A stretch of DNA of 64,000 nucleotides from a bacterium Scap17 (GCA_013376735.1 VINJ01000001.1:372001-436000); one strand, 5' to 3'; positions 14,692-24,790 are shown, counted from the first letter of the stretch. A program made the numbers and translations. The notes: generated from the letters alone by a model not told the origin.

Positions 14692-16232
14692 GAGACATCT
14701 CCCTTCAACGGCGGTGCGGTTTCGGGTGCCGCGTCCTTGCCGAGCAAGGATTCAAGATAGGGGGCCGGGTTGGACAGCTGCTCGGCGGAGGCCTTGGTCC
14801 AGTTCGCCAGCGGCCCCGCGAAGATGACCAGCATCAGCGCGGCCGAGATCAGCCCGCCAGTGGCGATACCACGCGCCGCGCCGACCCGCTCGCCGCTGGG
14901 TTCGGCCTTGCTGGTGCGCCAGAACACGCTGGAGCCAGCGCGTGAGCAGGCGACCAGCGAGCACAGACCGGCCAGCAGCAGCAGCGGCCACAGCCAGATC
15001 TGTTGCTCCGGCGTCGCCGAGGCGAGAATCAGCGCCTTGCCGATGGCGCCCGAGAACGGCGGCAGCCCGACGGCGGCTGCGGTGCCGATCAGGAAGAGGC
15101 CGCCCAGCAGGCCTGCCTGCAGTAGCGGCCGCGAGCGCACGATGCGTGCCCCGGCCTTGCCGCGCTGAGCGGCGACCACGTCGACCAGCAGGAAGAGCCC
15201 GCCGGTGACCAGCGTCGAGTGGATCAGGTAGAACAGCAGCGCGCTGTCTGCCTCGATCGTGTTCATGCCCAGCGCCGTCAGCAGCGTGCCCACCGACACC
15301 ATCACCAGATAGGCCACCAGGGTGCGCAGATCACGCGCCGAGAGCACGCCCAGCATCGCCACCACCAGGGTGGCGAGGCCCGCCCACCACAGCCAGTCAC
15401 GACCGAGGTCCGCTAGTGGGCCAGCATTGTCGGTGAAGATCAGCGAGTAGACGCGCAGGATGGAGTAGATGCCGACCTTGGTCATGATCGCGAACAGCGC
15501 CGCCACCGGTGCCGAGGCGGCGGAGTAGGCACGCGGCAACCAGAAGTACAGCGGCAGCATTGCCGCCTTGAGGCCGAACACCACCAGCAACAGCAGGCCA
15601 CCGGCTTCCATCAGACCGGCCCGGCCCGGGTCCAGCGTGGTGACGATGACTGCCATGTCGGCCATGTTCAGGGTGCCGGTCACGCCGTACAGGATACCCA
15701 GCGCGATCAGGAAGAACGCCGAGCCCATCAGGTTCAGTACCACATAGTGCAGTGCCGACAGCGTGCGTGCCTTGCTGCCGCCATGCAGCAGCAGGGCGTA
15801 GGAGGCGATCAACAGCACCTCGAAGAACACGAACAGGTTGAACAGGTCGCCGGTCAGGAAGGCGCCGTTGATGCCCATCAGCTGCAGCAGGAACAGACCA
15901 TGGAAATTGGAGCCGGTCTCATCGATGCCTGCCGTGGCGTACAGACAGGCCAGCAGTCCCAGCAGCGAGCTGAGCAGCACCATGGTCGCCGACAGGCGGT
16001 CCAGCACCAGCACGATCCCGAACGGCGGCTGCCAGTCGCCCAGCGCGTAGTAGCGGATGGCGCCATCACCGGCCTGCACCACCAGCGCGATGGCGATGGC
16101 CACCATCATTGCCTGGGCCACCAGGCTGACCGTGCGGCGCAGGGTCGGTGAGGTGGCACGACTGAGCAGCAGGCCCGCCCCCACCAGCAGCGGCAGGACA
16201 ATCGGAAGGACAATCAGGTGTTGCAGCATCAC
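14688..16232 (-). CDS. mnhD: Na+/H+ antiporter subunit D (MnhD/MrpD)
   Basis: This is a large proton-translocating-type subunit, homologous to NuoM/NuoN of complex I, with about 14 membrane helices in 514 residues. Family segments include GINGAFLTGDLFNLFVFFEVLLIASYALLLHGG, LPLYFWLPRAYSAASAPVAALFAIMTKVGIYSILR and AVGLPPFSGAIGKALIL. These carry conserved Glu and Lys residues of the proton path. The C-terminal 40 or so residues form a polar tail. Four-base overlaps exist with mnhC upstream and mnhE downstream. Confidence 0.97.
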   Translation of the reverse strand: MMLQHLIVLPIVLPLLVGAGLLLSRATSPTLRRTVSLVAQAMMVAIAIALVVQAGDGAIRYYALGDWQPPFGIVLVLDRLSATMVLLSSLLGLLACLYATAGIDETGSNFHGLFLLQLMGINGAFLTGDLFNLFVFFEVLLIASYALLLHGGSKARTLSALHYVVLNLMGSAFFLIALGILYGVTGTLNMADMAVIVTTLDPGRAGLMEAGGLLLLVVFGLKAAMLPLYFWLPRAYSAASAPVAALFAIMTKVGIYSILRVYSLIFTDNAGPLADLGRDWLWWAGLATLVVAMLGVLSARDLRTLVAYLVMVSVGTLLTALGMNTIEADSALLFYLIHSTLVTGGLFLLVDVVAAQRGKAGARIVRSRPLLQAGLLGGLFLIGTAAAVGLPPFSGAIGKALILASATPEQQIWLWPLLLLAGLCSLVACSRAGSSVFWRTSKAEPSGERVGAARGIATGGLISAALMLVIFAGPLANWTKASAEQLSNPAPYLESLLGKDAAPETAPPLKGDVS

Positions 16233-16588
16233 TTGGTGTCCTCTTTCTCTTTCGAATCATCCAGGCGATTGCCGTTGACATGGTCACTGCCCAGATCGCC
16301 GCGCGCGCGCATCGCCAGAATGACCACGAAGGCCGTCATGGCGAAGCCGATCACGATGGCGGTCAGCACCAGCGCCTGGGGCAGGGGGTCTGCCGTGGGC
16401 GAGCCTGAGCCAACCACGGCGGGAGTGCCATGCATGGCCAGGCCGCCCATGGAGAACAGGAACAGGTTGACGGCGTAGGACAGCAGCGTCAGACCGACCA
16501 CGACGGGGAAGGTGCGGCCGCGCAGGGTGAGGTAGACACCGCAGGCGGCCAGCAGACCGGTGGTAGTGGCGTAGAGGGCTTCCATCAC
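16229..16588 (-). CDS. mnhC: Na+/H+ antiporter subunit C (MnhC/MrpC)
   Basis: This 119-residue, three-helix NuoK-like subunit contains [40 protein letters not shown] and [21 protein letters not shown]. Length and motifs are typical. It overlaps both neighbours by 4 bases, so the operon is tightly coupled. Confidence 0.95.
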   Translation of the reverse strand: MMEALYATTTGLLAACGVYLTLRGRTFPVVVGLTLLSYAVNLFLFSMGGLAMHGTPAVVGSGSPTADPLPQALVLTAIVIGFAMTAFVVILAMRARGDLGSDHVNGNRLDDSKEKEDTK

Positions 16589-19377
16589 ATCTTCTCCTTG
16601 GTCGGGCGATGCGGAGTCGTCAGCTTGCCCAGATTGGCGAGAATCATCAGGGTCGCGCCGACTACGGTCAGGTAGACGCCGAGGTCGAACAGCAGCGCGG
16701 TGGCCAGCTCGATTTCCCCGATCACGGGCAGGGTGAAGTGGCCGAAGGAGGATGTCAGGAACGGATAGCCGAACACCCAGCTGCCGGCACCGGTCAGGCC
16801 GGCGATCAACACCCCGGCCGCCGCGACGGGCTGATAGGGGAAGCGCAGCCAGCGCTGCGTCCAGTCCACGCCACGCGCGATGTAGAGCAGGATGATGGCG
16901 ACTGCCGTCACCAGACCGGCGATGAAGCCGCCGCCCGGCGCGTTGTGGCCACGCAGGAAGATGTAGACCGAGACCAGCAGTGCCAGCGGCAGCAGCGTCT
17001 GGGAGACGGTGGCCAGGATCATCGGATGGCGATCCGGCGACCAGCCACGGCCATCCAGGTCACTGGACGGCATGAACAGGCGCAGGCGGTTGAGCAGCTT
17101 GAAGATCGCCAGACCCGCAATACCGAGAACGGTGATTTCACCCAGCGTATCGAAGCCACGGAAGTCGACCAGAATCACGTTGACCACGTTATGGCCACCG
17201 CCACCGGAGACCGCATTGGCCATGAAGAAGTCGGAGATCGACTCCACCGGGCGGGTCAGGATGGCGAAGTTGAGGCTTGCCACCACCACGCCGAAGGCAC
17301 TCGCCAGCAGCACGTCGCGCATGATGCGGCGTGCACTGGATTCCTTTGGCGTGCGCTGGGGCAGGAAGAACAGCGCCAGCATCAGCAGGATCATCGTCAC
17401 CACCTCGACCGCCAGCTGAGTCAGTGCCAGGTCCGGCGCGGCGAAGCGCGCGAAGGCCAGCGAGGTCATCAGGCCGACCACGGACAGCATCAGCAACGAG
17501 ATCAGCCGCTTGCGGTGGGTGATCGCGGTGCCGAGACCGGCCAGGCCGGTGATGATGGCGCCGGTCAGCAGCATGCCATCGAAGGGTTGTTGCTCAAGCT
17601 CCCCGCTCAGTTGCGGCACGGCCAGCAAGCCGATGCCGACGAACAGCAGCGCGGTCAGCAGCAGCCACAGCATGTAGCGCTGCAGCGAGCCATTCTCGAA
17701 GCTGTCCATGCTGCGCTCGGAAAGCTTGACGAGGCGTTGCACGTTGGCCTCGAACACCAGCAGGGCGTTGCGCGCGCGGAACTGACGCTGGAAGGAATAG
17801 AGATGGTGGCGCAGGGCATAGACGGCGACGCCGCCCGCCAGCGCGATGGCACTCATCAGCAGCGGCAGATTGAAGCCGTGCCAGATGGCGAGACTGAAGT
17901 CCGGTACCGGTCCGGCCAGCACGCTGGCGGAGGCACTGACCAGCAGATCCTTGATCACCAGCGACGGCAGGATACCGACCAGCAGACAGATCAGCACCAG
18001 CACCTCGATGGGCAGCTTCATGTAGCGCGGCGGCTCATGTGGGGTCTTGGGCAGATCCTTCGGCTCGCCATTGAAGAAGACGTCGTGGATGAAGCGCAGC
18101 GAGTAGGCCACCGACAGGATGCCGCCGAGGGTCGCCAGCGCCGGAATCAGCCACGACAGGCCGCCCAGCAGCTGGGCATCGAGGCTCTCGGCGAAGAACA
18201 TCTCCTTGGACAAAAAGCCGTTGAGCAGCGGCACACCGGCCATCGAGGCCGAGGCGACCATCGCCAGCACCGTGGTATGCGGCATGTAGCGATACAGACC
18301 GTTGAGCTTGCGGATGTCACGCGTGCCGCACTCGTGATCGACGATGCCGGCAGCCATGAACAGCGAAGCCTTGAAGGTGGCGTGGTTGATGATGTGCAGC
18401 AGGCCCGCGACGGCGGCCATCTGGCTGTTGAAGCCGAACAGCAACGTGATCAGGCCCAGGTGACTGATGGTCGAGAAGGCCAGTACGCCCTTGAGGTCCT
18501 GCTTCATCAGCGCGAACCAGGCGCCATACAGCAGGGTGGCCAGGCCGGTCAGGCTGACGATGTAGAACCACAGGTCTGTCCCTGCGAGCACCGGGTGCAT
18601 GCGCGCCAGCAGGAAGACACCGGCCTTGACCATGGTGGCGGAGTGCAGGAAGGCGGACACCGGCGTCGGTGCCGACATCGCATGGGGCAGCCAGAACTGG
18701 AACGGGAACTGGGCCGACTTGGTGAAGGCGCCCAGCAGCACCAGCACCAGCGCGACCGGATAGAGCTCGTGGGAGCGAATCTGGTCCGCCGCGGCCAGCA
18801 CGTCATCGAACTGGTAGCTGCCGACGATATGCCCGATGACCAGGATACCGGCCAGCAGTGCCAGGCCCCCGGCGCCGGTGACGGTCAGGGCCATGCGGGC
18901 GCCCTTGCGCGCCTCGCTCAGCTGGTACCAGTAACCGATCAGCAGGAAGGAGCTCAGGCTGGTCAGCTCCCAGAACACCCACATCAGCAGCAGGTTGTCT
19001 GCCATCACGATGCCGAGCATCGCGGTCATGAACAGCATCAGGAAGCTGTAGAGGCGTGCCAGCGAATCCTCGCCCGACAGGTAATAGCGGGAATAGAGAA
19101 TGATCAGCAGGCCAATGCCGAGAATCAGCAGCACGAACAGCCCCGACAGGCCATCGAAGCGCAGCGACAGGTGGAGTCCCAGCTCCGCGATCCAGGGCAG
19201 ATGGAACTGGGGCACCATGCCCGAGAAGACGTCCCCAAGGTGGAAGACGGCGATACCGAGTGCCAGGGCAGGTGCCACCGCGGTCAGCCAGGCAAGGCGT
19301 GCACGGGGCAGGTTTCTGGCCATCAAGGGCACCAGGGCACCGAGTAACGGCAATAGCACGATCAACAGCAGGGTCAT
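16585..19377 (-). CDS. mnhA: Fused Na+/H+ antiporter subunits A and B (MnhAB/MrpA')
   Basis: This is the largest Mrp subunit (930 residues), resembling NuoL fused at its C-terminus to an MnhB domain, as in six-gene (group 2) Mrp operons of Gammaproteobacteria. The NuoL-like core has [60 protein letters not shown] and [27 protein letters not shown]. The MnhB part (about residue 790 onward) has [25 protein letters not shown] and [17 protein letters not shown]. The complex expels Na+ (and in relatives K+) in exchange for protons, supporting salt and alkali tolerance. It is the first gene of the operon; more than 600 bases of non-coding DNA lie upstream. Confidence 0.96.
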   Translation of the reverse strand: MTLLLIVLLPLLGALVPLMARNLPRARLAWLTAVAPALALGIAVFHLGDVFSGMVPQFHLPWIAELGLHLSLRFDGLSGLFVLLILGIGLLIILYSRYYLSGEDSLARLYSFLMLFMTAMLGIVMADNLLLMWVFWELTSLSSFLLIGYWYQLSEARKGARMALTVTGAGGLALLAGILVIGHIVGSYQFDDVLAAADQIRSHELYPVALVLVLLGAFTKSAQFPFQFWLPHAMSAPTPVSAFLHSATMVKAGVFLLARMHPVLAGTDLWFYIVSLTGLATLLYGAWFALMKQDLKGVLAFSTISHLGLITLLFGFNSQMAAVAGLLHIINHATFKASLFMAAGIVDHECGTRDIRKLNGLYRYMPHTTVLAMVASASMAGVPLLNGFLSKEMFFAESLDAQLLGGLSWLIPALATLGGILSVAYSLRFIHDVFFNGEPKDLPKTPHEPPRYMKLPIEVLVLICLLVGILPSLVIKDLLVSASASVLAGPVPDFSLAIWHGFNLPLLMSAIALAGGVAVYALRHHLYSFQRQFRARNALLVFEANVQRLVKLSERSMDSFENGSLQRYMLWLLLTALLFVGIGLLAVPQLSGELEQQPFDGMLLTGAIITGLAGLGTAITHRKRLISLLMLSVVGLMTSLAFARFAAPDLALTQLAVEVVTMILLMLALFFLPQRTPKESSARRIMRDVLLASAFGVVVASLNFAILTRPVESISDFFMANAVSGGGGHNVVNVILVDFRGFDTLGEITVLGIAGLAIFKLLNRLRLFMPSSDLDGRGWSPDRHPMILATVSQTLLPLALLVSVYIFLRGHNAPGGGFIAGLVTAVAIILLYIARGVDWTQRWLRFPYQPVAAAGVLIAGLTGAGSWVFGYPFLTSSFGHFTLPVIGEIELATALLFDLGVYLTVVGATLMILANLGKLTTPHRPTKEKM

Positions 19378-20031
19378 GGAAGACTCGCTCCAGTCGTTGT
19401 TGTAGTACGTAGTCCGTCATTCGTGGGCAGCGCAGACACAGGCTCAGGGCCGGACTGCCAGCTTCGAGATCGGGAGGCGGAGTTTCGGCCACTGGGTGCC
19501 GACAGAATAGGCGAGCGCACTGCAGGTTGCCGCGATGAAGTGCCGGACACACGAGACTCTGTCAGGCAGGCGTTCTCGTGGGGCCATGCGAGACACGACA
19601 TGCGTCACGCGGCAATAAGGGGTGGCAGTGGCTGGCTCAGGCTGCACGGAGGATCTGGCGCGGGTTCAGCGCGTCAATCGCTTCGGGCATGACGTTACCG
19701 TCGCAAGGGGCGGATCCGTCAGGAAGGGGAGTCGCACGGCACGGGGTGCCAGCATCCAGGATGGGATGAGGTCCGCAGCGCGTCCCCGACTGCCCGCAAC
19801 GGACAGACGGCGAATATGCCGGGTTGGTGCGGTCATGTCATGTCTTGCGAGCATGGCCGTATTCCTCCTGAAGCCCCTGGATGACAAGTGTGTGTTCGAG
19901 TGGAGACACTTGCGCGATCTTGTTGAAAACATTGATGGAACATGACCTAACCTCTCGAATGTATCACGCACTTGCACCCCTCGCCAGCGCATGCCCGACC
20001 CGCCGGAACGCGACATGTACCCTGTGAAGCG
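19378..20031. other. Long intergenic region between divergent mnhA and phr-like gene
   Basis: About 650 bases lie between the mnhA start and the paired TTGTACAA boxes. Open frames on both strands (for example 19622-19945 plus and 19666-20124 minus) show no recognisable domains and no convincing starts. The region probably holds the mnh promoter and leader. I could not pick a confident promoter or RNA structure in it. Confidence 0.5.
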
Positions 20032-20060
20032 TTGTACAATATGTCGATTTTCTTGTACAA
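20032..20060 (+). promoter_or_regulatory. Paired TTGTACAA operator-like boxes ahead of the photolyase-like gene
   Basis: Perfect palindromes TTGTACAA occur at 20032-20039 and 20053-20060, 21 bases centre to centre (two helical turns). Each is followed by an ATAT-like extension. TTGTAC (20032-20037) and TACAAA (20056-20061) could also act as -35 and -10 with an 18-base spacer, so a bound dimer pair would cover the promoter. Similar arrangements occur with MerR-family light regulators (LitR/CarH), but the regulator is not in this window. Confidence 0.6.
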
Positions 20061-20092
20061 ATATTGCACGCCATATGTTCCACGGAGTCATC

Positions 20093-21769
20093 ATGCACGA
20101 GGTCGCCAGCATGAATACGGGCAACGCACCGGAAACCTCTCTGGTGTGGTTGCGTCACGACCTGCGGCTGGAAGACAACCCACTCTTCGCGCTGCCCCTG
20201 TCACGTCGCCCGTATCAGATGCTGGTGATGTATGTCTTCGACCGTCGCTGGCTGACACCGAGCGACGGCTTGCCACGCTTGGGGCCAGCGCGTCTTCGTC
20301 TGCTGTGGCAGAGCCTGATGAACCTGCGTGGCATGCTGCTGCGCCGCGGCAGTGACCTGCTGGTGCGCGTCGGGGACCCCGTCGAGGAAGTGCTGACGCA
20401 GGTCGCCCAGCATGATGTCCAGTGTCTGGAGGTCAGCCTCGCCGCCGCGCCGGAAGACAGCCGCGCCCTTCAGGAGCTCTCACGGCGTCTACCGGCCTCG
20501 ACTCGGCTCCACTGTCACCCCCCTGACCAGATAGCCTTCGACAGCCAGCTGCTGGATGGCCCAGTGCTTGATCGCCAGCTGCCGGGCAGACTCCCCCGCG
20601 AAGAGACGGCTCGCCTGCGCATGGCGCATGAAGCGTCCCGCGTTGTCGACGAGCGTGCGGCTCCTTCCAGTGATCTCACTCTGCGTGACACGGTCTCTGC
20701 TGATACAGGCGCATCAGGTGATCTTGACGCCCTGGCGACCTGCGCCGCGCTTGCCTCGCAGGTGCTGCACGCCAGTGGTGGCGTTGATTCTGGCGTGGCC
20801 GACCTGATGCTGCCGCCTTCCGCTGTGCTCACGCCGGTACCCGGTGCCTTGCAGGCCCGCCTTCAGCGCGAGGCTCTGTCTCAGCGCGAGGCTTTGCCGA
20901 CGGGGCTGAACGATGAGCAGTGGCGCGCGCTGTGCGAGGCGCAGTCACCCTTGCAGGGGCTGCCCTATTCCCTGCCGCCGTGGCCCGATTCTGCCTCGCG
21001 TGGCCTCCCGCCGCTGGATGCCATCTGTGGCTCGGCGCAAGCCTGGCAGCCTGCGACTGCCAGGCTTGCGGAGCTGCAGGGCGGCGAGGAACCCGCCCGC
21101 GCATACCTGTCGACCTTGCTGTGGGGCAAGGCCTGGGCGAAGGGAGATGCCGGCAACGGCGATGAGGACTCGATAGAAGGGGCGTCCTATCAGCGATCGC
21201 ACTCTGTCGATGGCGAAGGCGCTGGTGTGCCGACGGGACTGACACCCCAGCGGGAGGCGGGGAAGACGCTGGACGATATGCAATTGATGGCGCGCCCGGC
21301 GGATGCATGGCCATTGGCAGCATGGCTGGCGCTGGGTTGCATCAGTCCGCGCCGCATCCTGCAGGTGCTGGATGCCCGCCGCCGTGAGGCGGGTGATGAG
21401 GCGATCAATCGGCAGCTGCTGGCCATCGTGCTGCAGCGTGAATGCTGGCAGCGCATGCTGCGTGACAAGAATGAGGAGGCTCGCGCGGCCTGGTATGGCG
21501 CCGCGTTGCGGGAAGGCGCCGCAAATGACGTCGCCTTTGCGCGCTGGAGCGAAGGGCGAACCGGCGATGCCCGGGCCGACAAGGCCATGCAGGTGCTGGT
21601 ACGCGAAGGCTGGTTGCCGTGGTCAGAGCGCAAGTATCTGGCCGGCGTCTGGCTGGACGGCGGCGGCGACTGGCGGTTGGGTGCGCGCTGGTTCGAGCGT
21701 TGTCTGCTCGATTACGACGCCGCCACCCATTGGGGAGAATGGCGGCATCTGGCGGGCTTCGATGTGTAA
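20093..21769 (+). CDS. Divergent cryptochrome-DASH/photolyase-like flavoprotein
   Basis: This 558-residue protein has the photolyase layout. The N-terminal alpha/beta domain has SLVWLRHDLRLEDNPLFALPL and FDRRWLTP. The C-terminal FAD-domain motifs are AAWLALGCISPRRIL, LQRECWQRML, WSEGRTGDARADKAMQVL and DWRLGARWFERCLLDYDAATHWGEW. WLALGCISPR and the GGEEPARAYL segment are closest to CRY-DASH. Several normally conserved stretches are altered: GRTGYPLVD is GRTGDARAD, and the MSNRGRQ-like helix reads LPWSERKY. A low-complexity insertion lies near residues 345-400. ATG 20093 has CGGAG upstream; ATG 20111 is also possible. Repair activity is therefore uncertain. Confidence 0.8.
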   Translation: MHEVASMNTGNAPETSLVWLRHDLRLEDNPLFALPLSRRPYQMLVMYVFDRRWLTPSDGLPRLGPARLRLLWQSLMNLRGMLLRRGSDLLVRVGDPVEEVLTQVAQHDVQCLEVSLAAAPEDSRALQELSRRLPASTRLHCHPPDQIAFDSQLLDGPVLDRQLPGRLPREETARLRMAHEASRVVDERAAPSSDLTLRDTVSADTGASGDLDALATCAALASQVLHASGGVDSGVADLMLPPSAVLTPVPGALQARLQREALSQREALPTGLNDEQWRALCEAQSPLQGLPYSLPPWPDSASRGLPPLDAICGSAQAWQPATARLAELQGGEEPARAYLSTLLWGKAWAKGDAGNGDEDSIEGASYQRSHSVDGEGAGVPTGLTPQREAGKTLDDMQLMARPADAWPLAAWLALGCISPRRILQVLDARRREAGDEAINRQLLAIVLQRECWQRMLRDKNEEARAAWYGAALREGAANDVAFARWSEGRTGDARADKAMQVLVREGWLPWSERKYLAGVWLDGGGDWRLGARWFERCLLDYDAATHWGEWRHLAGFDV

Positions 21770-21843
21770 GGAGGTGTCGATATCGCGCGAGTCGTGCGAG
21801 CAGAGCCAGGCCCGGGCGGATCTTCTTTACAACCTGTCGCTCT

Positions 21844-22569
21844 TCAGCCCAGGCGCGCCAATAGCGCCGTCACGGCTGTCTCGACGCGCAGGATGCGCTC
21901 ACCCAGATGTACCCCTTCAAAGCCTGCCGCCATGAATTTCTCGACCTCATAGTCCACGAAGCCGCCTTCCGGGCCGATGGCCAGAACCACCGGCTCGCCT
22001 ACGGCGCGTGGGCACTCATCCGGCATGCCCGGATGGGCGATGATGCCACGCGGAGTCGTGCCTGATGATGGCATCATCAGTGCCGGCAGGCGGTCTTCCA
22101 CGAAGGGTTTGAACCGTTTCTCGTGGGTCACCGTCGGCATGATGGTGTCACGCGCCTGCTCCAGTCCCAGCACCAGATGCTGGCGAATCTTGTCTTCCTT
22201 GAGCTCCGGCGATTGCCAATAACTCTTCTCGACCCGCCGCGTATGCAGCAGGGTGATGTGCTTCACGCCCAATGCCGTGACGTGTTCCAGCGAGCGTGCC
22301 AGCATGCGCGGGCGCGGTAGCGCCAGCAGCAGATGCACGTCGAGTGGCGCCGGCGGCTGACGGTCCAGCGTCAGGCTGAATTCGGCGCTGTCCGCGTCCA
22401 GCCGCTCCAGGCGGCCCCGACCGATCAGCCCTCCCTCCACGCCGAGCGTCATCTCGTCGCAGACAGCGGCGCGGTGTACCTCGCGCAGATGGCGCAGGCG
22501 GCGTGGGTCCGTGACACGTGCATGGTCCTGAGCGGTCAGGTCGTCAGCGCCGAGCAAAATCAGATTCAT
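21844..22569 (-). CDS. rsmE: 16S rRNA (uracil1498-N3)-methyltransferase RsmE
   Basis: This SPOUT-class methyltransferase modifies U1498 of 16S rRNA in the decoding region. The 241-residue product starts MNLILLGADDL, with no strong ribosome binding site; the frame extends to 22602. Motifs are RRLRHLREVHRA in the PUA-like N-terminal domain, LLALPRPRMLARSLEHVTALGVKHITLL, RVEKSYWQSPELKEDK, and the SAM-binding knot VLAIGPEGGFVDYEVEKFMAAGF with LGERILRVETAVTALLA. It is convergent with the photolyase-like gene and divergent from phaR. Confidence 0.95.
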   Translation of the reverse strand: MNLILLGADDLTAQDHARVTDPRRLRHLREVHRAAVCDEMTLGVEGGLIGRGRLERLDADSAEFSLTLDRQPPAPLDVHLLLALPRPRMLARSLEHVTALGVKHITLLHTRRVEKSYWQSPELKEDKIRQHLVLGLEQARDTIMPTVTHEKRFKPFVEDRLPALMMPSSGTTPRGIIAHPGMPDECPRAVGEPVVLAIGPEGGFVDYEVEKFMAAGFEGVHLGERILRVETAVTALLARLG

Positions 22570-22766
22570 GGCAATACCGGGGCAGTGAAGGGCGGGATAC
22601 ATCGCTTACAGACAGCGGCAAGCGGGCGTTATTCTAGCATGTCGTGTCTGCTGACCCGACGAGGACAGCGTTGTCATGGCGTCAATGGCTGACGCGTGGA
22701 GACGCCTTTTCTTGCAGTCCCCCCCCTTGAGTGCACAATGAAGAAAAATCGACAGGAGCCTGACAC

Positions 22767-23285
22767 GTGCGAGTGATCCGCAAATATGCCAATCGGCGCC
22801 TATACGATACCGAGCAGAGCCGCTACGTCACCCTGGAGGACCTGCGCAGCCTGGTGCTGGCGGAAGAGGTCTTCAAGGTCGAGGACGCCAAGAGCGGCGA
22901 GGACCTCACGCGCACCATCCTGCTGACCATCATCATCGAGCAGGAACAGGGTGAGGGCGAAGCCGAGGTCTTCTCCAACGAGCTGCTGGAGCAGTTCATC
23001 CGCATCTATGCGATGGCCAAGCCGTTGCCGCTGGCCGGTTATCTGGAGCAGGGCACGCGTCTGATGATGGAACAGCAGCAGCGCATGCAGGAGCAGTGGT
23101 CTCAGGCCATGCGTCACTCGCCGATGGAGATGATGCGCGAGGTCGCCGAAGAGAATCTGCGCTTCTGGCAGCAGGCCATGGGCGCTGGCATGGGCGCTGG
23201 CAAGAGCGCCTCACGCTCACGGCCGAGCGATGCGGATGCGGCGCATGATGAATCGGATACACCGCCGGACGATGAGCGGCGCTGA
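22767..23285 (+). CDS. phaR: Polyhydroxyalkanoate synthesis regulator PhaR
   Basis: PhaR binds DNA and nascent PHB granules and represses phasin expression. The 172-residue product carries the diagnostic N-terminal DNA-binding block RVIRKYANRRLYDTEQSRYVTLEDLR. A PHB-accumulation region follows (FSNELLEQFIRIYA to EQQQRMQEQWSQAMR), then a Gln/Met-rich helix and a disordered Ser/Asp-rich tail. Start is GTG 22767 with AGGAG 8 bases upstream. It stands alone; no pha synthesis genes are in this window. It implies the organism stores polyhydroxyalkanoate. Confidence 0.93.
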   Translation: MRVIRKYANRRLYDTEQSRYVTLEDLRSLVLAEEVFKVEDAKSGEDLTRTILLTIIIEQEQGEGEAEVFSNELLEQFIRIYAMAKPLPLAGYLEQGTRLMMEQQQRMQEQWSQAMRHSPMEMMREVAEENLRFWQQAMGAGMGAGKSASRSRPSDADAAHDESDTPPDDERR

Positions 23286-23309
23286 GTGTGGCATCGTGTC
23301 AGATCCAGT

Positions 23310-23337
23310 TTTCACATGAATTCATCGTGATGTGAAA
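23310..23337. repeat. 8-bp inverted repeat TTTCACAT/ATGTGAAA
   Basis: Perfect 8-base arms (23310-23317 and 23330-23337) flank a 12-base centre, between phaR and its terminator hairpin. It may be an operator or extra RNA stem; function unknown. Confidence 0.45.
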
Positions 23338-23339
23338 TG

Positions 23340-23363
23340 GGCGCCCCGAGCAGGGCGCCTTTC
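23340..23363 (+). terminator. Terminator after phaR
   Basis: A 7-base stem GGCGCCC/GGGCGCC with a 6-base loop is followed by a short T-rich tail (TTTCT). Confidence 0.7.
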
Positions 23364-23449
23364 TGCCATAATGCGCAGCCTGATATGTCCTCGGTAGCTC
23401 GCGCCCTGCGGGTCGCCCTGATCCTCACTGGCTCATGAAGGTTGAAAAG

Positions 23450-24742
23450 ATGAAGGTCCTGATCATCGGCGGCGGTGGCCGCGAACATGCGCTGGCCTGG
23501 AAGGCCGCCCAGTCATCCCGTGTCGAGGAGGTCTTCGTGGCCCCCGGCAACGCGGGGACGGCACGCGAGTCCAAGTTGACCAATCTGGCGATCGCCGCTG
23601 ACGATCTCGATGCGCTGGTCACCTTCGCACGTGACAACGCCATCGAGCTGACCATCGTCGGTCCCGAAGCGCCGCTGGTGATCGGGGTGGTGGATCGCTT
23701 CCGTGAAGCAGGCCTCAAGTGTTTCGGCCCGACGGCCGGTGCCGCCCAGCTGGAAGGCTCCAAGGCCTTCACCAAGGACTTCCTGGCGCGTCATGCCATC
23801 CCGACCGGCGACTACGCGACCTTCGCGGAGGTCGATGCGGCGCTTGAGTACCTGGCGGCACATCCGGCACCTATCGTCATCAAGGCCGATGGCCTGGCGG
23901 CGGGCAAGGGGGTCGTGGTCGCGATGAGCGACGAGGAAGCTCGCGCCGCCGTGCGTGACATGCTCGAGGACAACGCCTTCGGCGATGCCGGCGCACGCGT
24001 GGTGATCGAGGAATTCCTCGACGGCGAGGAAGCCAGCTTCATCGTGATGGTCGACGGCGAGAACGTGCTGCCGATGGCCACCAGTCAGGATCACAAGCGC
24101 GTCGGCGAAGGCGATATCGGCCCCAACACCGGCGGCATGGGGGCCTACTCTCCGGCGCCGGTGGTGACGGCTGACGTTCACCAGCGCGTGATGGATGAGA
24201 TCATCCTGCCTACCGTGCGTGGCATGGCAGCCGAAGGCCACCCCTATACCGGCTTCCTGTATGCCGGTCTGATGATCGATGCCCAGGGCGCGCCGAAGAT
24301 CATCGAATACAACTGCCGTTTCGGTGACCCGGAAACCCAGCCGATCATGGTGCGTCTGAAGTCCGATCTGGTCGCGCTGTGTCTGGCTGCCGAAGACGGG
24401 CGTCTCGACACCCAGACCTGCGAGTGGGATTCCCGCGCGGCGGTCGGCGTGGTGCTGGCAGCTGGCGGCTATCCGGCCAGCTACCGCAAGGGCGATGTCA
24501 TCAGCGGCTTCGATGCTGCCGAAGCGACCGGTTGCAAGGTCTTCCATGCCGGCACCGCCGAGCAGGACGGCCAGGTCGTCACCAGCGGCGGTCGCGTGCT
24601 GTGCGTCACCGCACTGGGCGACAGCGTCGCGGCGGCCACCGAGCGTGCCTATGAAGGCGTCGATGCCATCAGTTGGCAGGACATGCTGGTGCGTCGCGAC
24701 ATCGCCTGGCGTGCCATCGCTCGCGAGCGCGGCGATAGCTGA
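23450..24742 (+). CDS. purD: Phosphoribosylamine-glycine ligase (GAR synthetase)
   Basis: PurD joins phosphoribosylamine and glycine using ATP, the second step of de novo purine synthesis. The 430-residue product is an ATP-grasp enzyme. It starts MKVLIIGGGGREHALAWKAAQS, then IVGPEAPLVIGVVDRFREAGLKCFGPT, the ATP-binding KADGLAAGKGVVVA and VIEEFLDGEEASFIVMVDG, and NTGGMGAYSPAP and NCRFGDPETQPIM. ATG 23450 follows a weak AAGG; an ATG five codons upstream (23435) is less likely. purH, often its partner, is not adjacent. Confidence 0.97.
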   Translation: MKVLIIGGGGREHALAWKAAQSSRVEEVFVAPGNAGTARESKLTNLAIAADDLDALVTFARDNAIELTIVGPEAPLVIGVVDRFREAGLKCFGPTAGAAQLEGSKAFTKDFLARHAIPTGDYATFAEVDAALEYLAAHPAPIVIKADGLAAGKGVVVAMSDEEARAAVRDMLEDNAFGDAGARVVIEEFLDGEEASFIVMVDGENVLPMATSQDHKRVGEGDIGPNTGGMGAYSPAPVVTADVHQRVMDEIILPTVRGMAAEGHPYTGFLYAGLMIDAQGAPKIIEYNCRFGDPETQPIMVRLKSDLVALCLAAEDGRLDTQTCEWDSRAAVGVVLAAGGYPASYRKGDVISGFDAAEATGCKVFHAGTAEQDGQVVTSGGRVLCVTALGDSVAAATERAYEGVDAISWQDMLVRRDIAWRAIARERGDS

Positions 24743-24790
24743 AAGCGCTGACTCGTACGCGCCATCACCCCGCGGCATGCCTGCTTCACA

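Noticed and set aside
16609-19347. 912-residue His/Gln-rich open frame on the plus strand opposite mnhA
   Set aside because: It is an antisense shadow of the fused MnhAB gene, with low-complexity composition typical of the complement of hydrophobic codons.
19622-20124. Open frames on both strands between mnhA and the photolyase-like gene
   Set aside because: They lack ribosome binding sites and recognisable domains, and one crosses the paired operator boxes.
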